In this document: positions 7,197-11,142 of the stretch, piece after piece
How positions within the stretch are numbered: position 1 is the stretch's first letter
Layout: each line of letters starts with the position of its first letter
NCBI GenBank assembly: GCA_021736745.1
Contig: JAIPFG010000074.1
Coordinates: 1 to 11,142 of the forward strand
DNA from: Pseudomonadales bacterium
GTDB taxonomy: Bacteria; Pseudomonadota; Gammaproteobacteria; Pseudomonadales; IMCC2047
Direction of reading: 5' to 3'
DNA length: 11,142 nucleotides
Made by a program: the position numbers and the translations under genes
Notes under the pieces: generated by a model
Databases searched by the model: none
Told to the model about the DNA's origin: nothing
What the model saw: the letters and a program-made list of their open reading frames with translations, nothing else

Positions 7197-8339
7197 TTAT
7201 AAATCCTTTCCAGGTGATTTCCAGGAATTAATATAATCAAGGTTCTCGGTTTTTTCTGCAACCTCGGTTACCGAAAGTGAATAACGCGTATCTATCATTA
7301 CTGCAACTTCATCGGTTTCTTTGTTGGGGTTAGTGAGCGCCTTCTTCAACGCTTTGGGATGAGGCCCGTGCGCAAAACCGCAGGGATGAAAGGTGACCAT
7401 CCCTTCTTCAATATTGTCGCGACTGAAAAAATTACCGCGATGGTAAAACAGCACCTCATCGTAATCATCGTTATTGTGGAAAAAGGGGACTTTTAGTGCA
7501 CCTGGATCCGATTCAATCGGGCGTGGGCAGAAAGTACAAACAATAAAACCGTTACCGACAAAGGTGCTGTGTGCGGAGGGCGGTAAATGATAACGATGGC
7601 TCATCAGTGGCCTAATATCGCGCCAGTTTAAGCGAACCACTGTGTTGTCACCATGCCAGCCAACTGCATCGAGCGGGTTAAAGGGAAAGGTAACCTTGCT
7701 AAGCTGGTTGAGACGTTTAATGTGTACCTGCCAAGTAGTATTTCCTTGCTGTGCTTTAAAGGAGTCATTGATTTTGGGGTGATCAAGAATGGCAGGGTCA
7801 TAGATGGCATTGGGCCCGAGAATACCTCTGTCCGGCATTGTATATGCGCCATCTTTATTTTCCATCATCAACACCGTTAATGGGTCGGTGACCTCCACTC
7901 GCCAAGCCGTCCCGCGTGGAATCATGATGTAATCACCATCCCTGAAACTGAGGTGGCCATAATCACAATACAGGTCGCCACTGCCATAATGGATAAATAA
8001 CAATTCATCACCATCACTGTTGCGGACCAGATGAGTCATGTTGGCATCTGTTTTCCACAGGCGCACGGCGAGGTTATTGTTTTCCAAGGTTATCGGGGCG
8101 TTATAGGGAGAATGACTGCTGGCTGGTAGATTGTTAAAGTCAAAAGCCCGTGGTTGTAATGGTCCTTCCCAGTCAATCCAGCCAGTGGGTGGATTTTGGT
8201 GATGCATATGTGAAGCTGGCCCGAAGAAACCTTCACGGCCAAGTTCACGTTCATAGGTACCTTCTGGAAAATCACAATGGGCTTGGCGGGACGTCTCGCC
8301 TTCCTGAATCGGAAAAGTTAGCCACTTTCTGGCGCTCAT
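7197..8339 (-). CDS. hmgA: Homogentisate 1,2-dioxygenase (compact form)
   Basis: 380 residues of a two-cupin protein. The C-terminal cupin carries the expected non-haem iron ligands: H288, E295 in DYDEVLFYHRG, and H324 in FAHGPHP. The enzyme opens the ring of homogentisate with O2 to give maleylacetoacetate. It is about 50-60 residues shorter than the classical Pseudomonas and human enzymes (roughly 430-445), and the H-to-E spacing is seven rather than six, as far as I can align it to the human H335/E341 pair. I believe this compact form is widespread in marine gammaproteobacteria. The ATG has AGGA seven bases upstream. It is the first gene of the minus-strand operon, transcribed divergently from a MarR regulator across an operator-rich region. 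The assignment rests on the ligands and on fahA and maiA next door. Confidence 0.9.
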   Translation of the reverse strand: MSARKWLTFPIQEGETSRQAHCDFPEGTYERELGREGFFGPASHMHHQNPPTGWIDWEGPLQPRAFDFNNLPASSHSPYNAPITLENNNLAVRLWKTDANMTHLVRNSDGDELLFIHYGSGDLYCDYGHLSFRDGDYIMIPRGTAWRVEVTDPLTVLMMENKDGAYTMPDRGILGPNAIYDPAILDHPKINDSFKAQQGNTTWQVHIKRLNQLSKVTFPFNPLDAVGWHGDNTVVRLNWRDIRPLMSHRYHLPPSAHSTFVGNGFIVCTFCPRPIESDPGALKVPFFHNNDDYDEVLFYHRGNFFSRDNIEEGMVTFHPCGFAHGPHPKALKKALTNPNKETDEVAVMIDTRYSLSVTEVAEKTENLDYINSWKSPGKDL

Positions 8340-8369
8340 GGTCTATGTCCTGTGGTGTAAGCGAATGGA

Positions 8370-8393
8370 GATATAATATATATAGTTACAATT
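8370..8393 (-). promoter_or_regulatory. Probable core promoter region of hmgA
   Basis: On the minus strand a run of alternating A/T with TATATT and TATTAT hexamers lies about 30-45 bases before the hmgA start and immediately downstream of the palindrome array at 8394. TTTCAA or TTGTAA just upstream could serve as the -35 element, but no single spacing stands out, so the exact hexamers are not assigned. A repressor on the palindromes would overlap the -35 side of this promoter. Confidence 0.4.
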
Positions 8394-8437
8394 GAAACTA
8401 GTTTAAAGCAAACTAGTTCCTTTTGCAACCAGTTTGT
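8394..8437. promoter_or_regulatory. Array of three near-identical palindromes, candidate MarR operators
   Basis: Three copies of a palindromic element close to AAACTAGTTT lie in a row: AAACTAGTTT (8395-8404, perfect), AAACTAGTTC (8410-8419) and AACCAGTTTG (8427-8436, two-fold related with one change in the core). The dyad centres fall near 8399.5, 8414.5 and 8430.5, so the spacing is 15 then 16 bases, about one and a half helical turns. The first two copies also form a perfect larger inverted repeat with nine-base arms (8396-8404 and 8410-8418). The position between divergent hmgA and the MarR gene is typical for autoregulated MarR operators. Confidence 0.65.
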
Positions 8438-8477
8438 TTTCCGCTTAAACTCGCGCATGGCAGATTAATTCGTCAAT

Positions 8478-8483
8478 TATAAT
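8478..8483 (+). promoter_or_regulatory. Consensus -10 hexamer for the MarR gene
   Basis: A perfect TATAAT at 8478-8483 lies only 11 bases before the GTG start at 8495. Initiation about seven bases downstream would leave a leader of roughly five bases. No good -35 hexamer is seen 16-18 bases upstream. If this is the promoter, the transcript is nearly leaderless. Confidence 0.4.
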
Positions 8484-8494
8484 CGGAAAAACAC

Positions 8495-8959
8495 GTGAGT
8501 AATAAAAGCAACCCAAAAGTAAAATTAAAGAATTTCATGCCCTATCGCTTGAATAACCTGTCGGAGCGGGTGAGCGTGGCGTTATCGCGAATATACTCGG
8601 AAGAATTTGATATCAGCATTGCTGAGTGGAGGATACTGGCGACCCTCGCAGAATATCCACATCTTTTGGCTAAGGAAATTGGCCTGCGTACCCATATGGA
8701 TAAAGTAAAAGTATCGAGGGCTGTCAGTGCCTTAGATCAAAAAAGGTGTTTAGTTAAGGAAAAAGACCAGAGTGATAGTCGGGCAATCCGCCTGGCGTTG
8801 AATGAACAGGGTTTTGGTCTCTACGATGCGATTGCTCATAAGGCCTTGGACTGGGAGAAATCATTGCTATCGGGTTTGAATGGTCAGCAAAAAAAAATGC
8901 TGTATGAGCTGCTCAATTATCTTGATAATCAGGTGGCAGCCATCACGGGGAAAAATTAA
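8495..8959 (+). CDS. MarR-family transcriptional regulator, probably of the homogentisate operon
   Basis: 154 residues with a MarR winged helix-turn-helix: an N-terminal dimerisation helix (KLKNFMPYRLNNLSERV, 10-26), the family-typical FDISIAEWRIL at 38-48, a recognition region around 68-86 (MDKVKVSRAVSAL), and a wing with DQSDSRAIRLAL at 91-102. The GTG start is chosen because residues 10-15 belong to the conserved first helix; starting at the internal ATG (8537) would remove them. The Shine-Dalgarno is poor. It is divergent from hmgA with three palindromes between, so it probably represses hmgA and itself, released by a pathway metabolite such as homogentisate (inferred). Pseudomonas uses an IclR-type HmgR for this job. 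I recall MarR-type regulators having been predicted for tyrosine degradation in related bacteria, but could not verify it here. Confidence 0.9.
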   Translation: MSNKSNPKVKLKNFMPYRLNNLSERVSVALSRIYSEEFDISIAEWRILATLAEYPHLLAKEIGLRTHMDKVKVSRAVSALDQKRCLVKEKDQSDSRAIRLALNEQGFGLYDAIAHKALDWEKSLLSGLNGQQKKMLYELLNYLDNQVAAITGKN

Positions 8960-9107
8960 AAATTATGGCCGCCAAGCTCTAGGGTTATAGGTTTTTTTAC
9001 CTAATGAAGAGGCAATACGAAATCTTTACATTGCTAGGATGTTTAACCAGTAGGCATTTATTGTGAACTTCGGATAACAATAGACGGAGGACACGCATCT
9101 ATTATGT

Positions 9108-9136
9108 ATAAAAGACGGTTTTTATTTTCCTATAAT
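9108..9136 (+). promoter_or_regulatory. Possible promoter and dyad upstream of the Lrp-type gene
   Basis: TATAAT at 9131-9136 lies about 80 bases before the preferred start at 9217. Just upstream, ATAAAA (9108-9113) and TTTTAT (9120-9125) form an inverted repeat with a six-base gap, which would overlap the spacer and -35 region. No convincing -35 hexamer is present. The dyad could be an autoregulatory site for the Lrp-type protein, but in AT-rich DNA such repeats also arise by chance. The rest of the 257-base gap after the MarR gene shows only a short TAGGT/ACCTA hairpin with a T6 loop at 8988-9003. Confidence 0.25.
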
Positions 9137-9216
9137 CAGTCACCCACACTATGCAAAGGTTTCAATACGAAGAATAATTGATTGATTATTTGTCTAGCTC
9201 CAATATGGAAACAAAA

Positions 9217-9672
9217 ATGGATCGGATCGATCGAAATATTCTTGAGTTGCTGCAAAAGGATTCAGGTCTTACTCATCAGCAAATAGCCGATAAAATTGGC
9301 AGCTCGCCAACCTCTGTTTGGCGACGAATCCAAAATCTCGAGGCTAAAGGCGTAATTCGAGCACGTGTCGCCCTGTTGGACCGTAAGATAATTGGGCTCG
9401 ATGTTTGCGTTATTTGCAATGTTAAGCTCAGTCATCATAGTGATGAAACGCGGCTGACATTTGAGAGTTTTGTGGCTTCGCTCCCTGAAATTACTGAATG
9501 CTATGCCGTTTCTGGAAGTCATGACTATACCCTCAAGGTCGTGGTGAAGGATGTGGAAGCCTATGAAAGGTTGTTGACGCGTCAGCTGCTTAATCACCCT
9601 TTGGTCGATTCTGCGGCTTCAAGTTTCACCCTCAGAGAAGTGAAATACAGTACTCGGCTTTCACCACCTTAG
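9217..9672 (+). CDS. Lrp/AsnC-family transcriptional regulator, probably of tyrosine catabolism
   Basis: 151 residues from the ATG at 9217, which gives the canonical Lrp start MDRIDRNILELLQKD and has GGA seven bases upstream. An in-frame ATG at 9205 and a TTG at 9178 would add 4 or 13 residues without a better ribosome site. The N-terminal helix-turn-helix spans about 4-50 (LTHQQIADKIGSSPTSVWRRI, broken here at 18-38), followed by a short linker and an RAM ligand-binding domain (about 62-145) with the glycine-containing turn SGSHDYTLKV. This family forms octamers that wrap DNA and sense amino acids. Being directly upstream of hppD, it probably activates or represses hppD in response to tyrosine, phenylalanine or a keto acid (inferred). 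Its own regulation is likely autogenous. Family assignment is firm; target is a guess from position. Confidence 0.9.
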   Translation: MDRIDRNILELLQKDSGLTHQQIADKIGSSPTSVWRRIQNLEAKGVIRARVALLDRKIIGLDVCVICNVKLSHHSDETRLTFESFVASLPEITECYAVSGSHDYTLKVVVKDVEAYERLLTRQLLNHPLVDSAASSFTLREVKYSTRLSPP

Positions 9673-9752
9673 TCCGTTTTTTTCGTTAAGTGTCTGCCTA
9701 AGAGATTCTTTTAAAGCGTTTGGAAGATCATTACCGAAAGTCTGCTAATTTT

Positions 9753-9805
9753 GAAATTTATTTCCTAATATTCTCTTTTACGTGTCGTTTCAGGAAAATT
9801 TATCC
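9753..9805. promoter_or_regulatory. Two AT-rich palindromes upstream of hppD, candidate Lrp-type sites
   Basis: GAAAT and ATTTC (9753-9757 and 9760-9764) form a perfect dyad with a two-base gap. GGAAAATTTATCC (9793-9805) is a near-perfect dyad with one mismatched pair. The centres are about 40 bases apart, close to four helical turns, so both would face the same side of the helix. They lie 60-110 bases before the hppD start. The AT-rich core flanked by G/C resembles the general form of Lrp-family sites. No clear sigma-70 promoter could be placed; TATTAT at 9819-9824 is the best -10 candidate. Confidence 0.3.
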
Positions 9806-9862
9806 GGGTTCTCAAGGGTATTATTTTGTATCTAAAGTAATTCTTCTTGTGAGTAGATCAAA

Positions 9863-10921
9863 ATGACTGATTTGTTTGATAATCCGGCCGGAACAGATGG
9901 TTTTGAATTTGTTGAATACACAGCACCCGACCCGACATTATTACGAGAGCTTTTTCACAAATTGGGTTTTCCTGCCGTAGCCAAGCACCGATCGAAAAAT
10001 GTCACTCTGCATCAGCAGGGAGATATACATTTTATTATTAATGCTGAGCCTGATTCTTTTGCTCAGGATTTTGCCAAAAAACATGGGCCTTCCGCTTGTG
10101 CCATGGCATTCCGAGTTAAGGATGCGGGTAAGGCTTATCAGCGTGCGCTGGAACTGGGTGCGAAACCTGTTGAAACGCGTGTTGGGCCGATGGAATTAAA
10201 TATTCCGGCCATTGAGGGTATCGGTGGCAGTCGACTTTATCTGGTTGATCGGTACGGTGAAAAGAATATCTATGATATAGATTTTGAGCCGCTGGATTAT
10301 GATGAGTCCAGTTCGCCAAATAATGCAGGGCTTACCTATATCGACCATCTTACCCATAATGTCCGACGTGGCAATATGGATACCTGGTCAGGATTTTATG
10401 AGCGTATATTCAATTTTCGAGAGATTCGTTATTTTGATATTGAGGGCCAGCGGACCGGTCTGGTCAGTCGTGCCATGACAAGCCCCTGCGGTAAGATTCG
10501 TATCCCCATCAATGAATCCAGTGATGATAAATCACAAATTGTTGAGTACTTGAACCAATATAACGGTGAAGGGATTCAACACATTGCCTTGGGGTCTGAC
10601 GATCTCTACCAAACCGTTGATCTGCTAAAGGCAAGTGGTGTTGTGATGCAGGATACGCCGGAAACCTATTACGATATGATTGATGAACGTTTGCCCGGTC
10701 ACGGTGAGGATCTAGAGGCAATGCGCAAGCGCCGCATACTCATTGACGGCGCTCCGACCGAAGGGCAAGGGTTGTTACTTCAGATATTTTCGACCACCGT
10801 TATTGGTCCAATTTTCTTTGAATTTATTCAGCGCAAAGGCAATGAAGGATTTGGTGAAGGGAACTTCAAGGCTTTATTCGAATCGATCGAGCTGGATCAA
10901 ATCAAGCGAGGCGTGATCTAG
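9863..10921 (+). CDS. hppD: 4-hydroxyphenylpyruvate dioxygenase
   Basis: 352 residues, within a few residues of the Pseudomonas enzyme. It has two vicinal-oxygen-chelate (glyoxalase-like) domains; the catalytic iron ligands in the C-terminal domain are H162 (YIDHLTHNV), H240 (GIQHIAL) and E320 (FFEFIQRKG), matching the known His-His-Glu triad of the family. The C-terminal helix region NEGFGEGNFKALFESIE, which gates the active site, is intact. It converts 4-hydroxyphenylpyruvate, Fe(II) and O2 to homogentisate and CO2, supplying the substrate for hmgA of the divergent operon. The start ATG has only a weak GAG upstream. It is separated from the operon it feeds by two regulator genes and has its own 190-base upstream region, so it is probably controlled separately, most likely by the adjacent Lrp-type protein. 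Phenylalanine or tyrosine aminotransferase genes are not in view. Confidence 0.96.
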   Translation: MTDLFDNPAGTDGFEFVEYTAPDPTLLRELFHKLGFPAVAKHRSKNVTLHQQGDIHFIINAEPDSFAQDFAKKHGPSACAMAFRVKDAGKAYQRALELGAKPVETRVGPMELNIPAIEGIGGSRLYLVDRYGEKNIYDIDFEPLDYDESSSPNNAGLTYIDHLTHNVRRGNMDTWSGFYERIFNFREIRYFDIEGQRTGLVSRAMTSPCGKIRIPINESSDDKSQIVEYLNQYNGEGIQHIALGSDDLYQTVDLLKASGVVMQDTPETYYDMIDERLPGHGEDLEAMRKRRILIDGAPTEGQGLLLQIFSTTVIGPIFFEFIQRKGNEGFGEGNFKALFESIELDQIKRGVI

Positions 10922-10978
10922 GGATTGGCCTTACAAAAACTGCTTGCATTCAAAGGTAATATCCATAAGATACAGGCT

Positions 10979-11142
10979 ATGAATCAATATCGTATCGATC
11001 AACCGTTAATCGTACCGCTGGAATCAGGTTTTCAGTGGCGTAGCTTTTTTTGGTTTTTATTTTGGAGACCTTGTTTAAGCGCGCCTAAATCATATTTGTG
11101 TAAGGCAAGTTTAAACAAACTGCCTTACCAAGGAAGCAAAAC
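10979..11142 (+). CDS. Possible start of a short unidentified reading frame (3' partial)
   Basis: An ATG at 10979 opens a frame of 54 codons that runs off the window without a stop. It begins MNQYRIDQPLIVPLES and then has an aromatic hydrophobic run (FFWFLFW) that could be a membrane segment. The run is encoded by the T-rich stretch that otherwise looks like a terminator tail, so the two readings conflict. The ribosome site is poor (AGG three bases from the ATG). An open stretch of this length can easily occur by chance. I recognise no family. Confidence 0.2.
   Translation, partial: MNQYRIDQPLIVPLESGFQWRSFFWFLFWRPCLSAPKSYLCKASLNKLPYQGSK
11015..11058 (+). terminator. Candidate rho-independent terminator after hppD
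   Basis: CCGCTGGAA (11015-11023) pairs with TTTCAGTGG (11030-11038) through nine pairs including two G-U, with a six-base loop. A seven-T run follows at 11045-11051 and five more T at 11054-11058. The six-base gap between stem and T run is longer than ideal, and the site is about 95 bases after the hppD stop. Confidence 0.4.
11100..11128. repeat. Strong inverted repeat near the window end
   Basis: GTAAGGCA (11100-11107) pairs with TGCCTTAC (11121-11128), extended inward by GTTT (11109-11112) with AAAC (11117-11120), one bulged A and a four-base loop. It makes a 12-pair hairpin. No T run follows on either strand. It may be an end-of-transcript structure or an operator for the next gene. Confidence 0.45.

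Noticed and set aside
8988..9003. TAGGT/ACCTA hairpin with a T6 loop after the MarR gene, considered as a terminator
   Set aside because: The stem has only five weak pairs and the T run is in the loop, not after the stem.
9004..9066. Short frame of 20 codons (MKRQYEIF...) in the gap before the Lrp-type gene
   Set aside because: No ribosome site, very short, no recognisable features.
9061..9080. Sequence resembling the lac operator (TTGTGA ... GGATAACAA) between the two regulator genes
   Set aside because: The spacing between the half-sites differs from the true operator by three bases, the arms are not a good dyad, and no LacI-type gene or sugar gene is nearby. Probably chance.
9104..9181. 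Short frame of 25 codons starting MYKRRFLF upstream of the Lrp-type gene
   Set aside because: It contains the TATAAT candidate promoter and ends near the next gene; nothing supports translation.
9178..9216. TTG (9178) or ATG (9205) start for the Lrp-type regulator
   Set aside because: Neither has a ribosome site, and the canonical Lrp N-terminus starts at MDRIDRN (9217), though 9205 cannot be excluded.

Overview
The window looks like the chromosome of an aerobic, probably marine gammaproteobacterium of moderate GC. This is inferred from the protein flavour: a Pseudomonas-like 4-hydroxyphenylpyruvate dioxygenase, a compact homogentisate dioxygenase of the kind I associate with marine gammaproteobacteria, and a PhaB-type reductase. 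The lineage cannot be fixed from the sequence alone. All genes look intact except two cut by the window edges. No tRNA, rRNA, CRISPR array, insertion sequence or phage gene was seen.

Region 1 (1-4638, plus strand) is a tightly coupled three-gene operon. It encodes a GltD-like FAD/iron-sulfur oxidoreductase (5' end outside the window), a fused gamma-alpha subunit and a thiamine-diphosphate beta subunit of a 2-oxoacid:acceptor oxidoreductase. The genes overlap by 13 and 4 bases. Together they predict a complex that oxidatively decarboxylates a 2-oxoacid to an acyl-CoA and passes the electrons through iron-sulfur clusters and FAD to NAD(P). Which 2-oxoacid is used cannot be read from the sequence.

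Region 2 (4694-8339, minus strand, convergent with region 1) is a homogentisate catabolic operon in the order hmgA, fahA, maiA, phaB. Homogentisate is opened to maleylacetoacetate, isomerised to fumarylacetoacetate and cleaved to fumarate and acetoacetate. The last gene, an acetoacetyl-CoA reductase, suggests that the acetoacetate carbon can be directed to 3-hydroxybutyryl-CoA and polyhydroxybutyrate. The convergent gene ends are separated by a strong hairpin.

Region 3 (8340-10921, plus strand) holds a MarR-family regulator divergent from hmgA, an Lrp/AsnC-family regulator, and hppD (4-hydroxyphenylpyruvate to homogentisate). The hmgA-marR intergenic region carries three regularly spaced near-identical palindromes, the best operator candidate in the window. 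The region upstream of hppD carries two AT-rich palindromes about four helical turns apart, which could be sites for the Lrp-type protein. The tyrosine aminotransferase is not in the window.

The last 221 bases hold a candidate terminator, a second hairpin, and a short reading frame running off the end that may or may not be a gene. The most interesting points are the operator array, the pairing of an OFOR:NAD(P) complex with an oxygen-dependent aromatic pathway, the PHB-linked end of the operon, and the structured leader in front of phaB.
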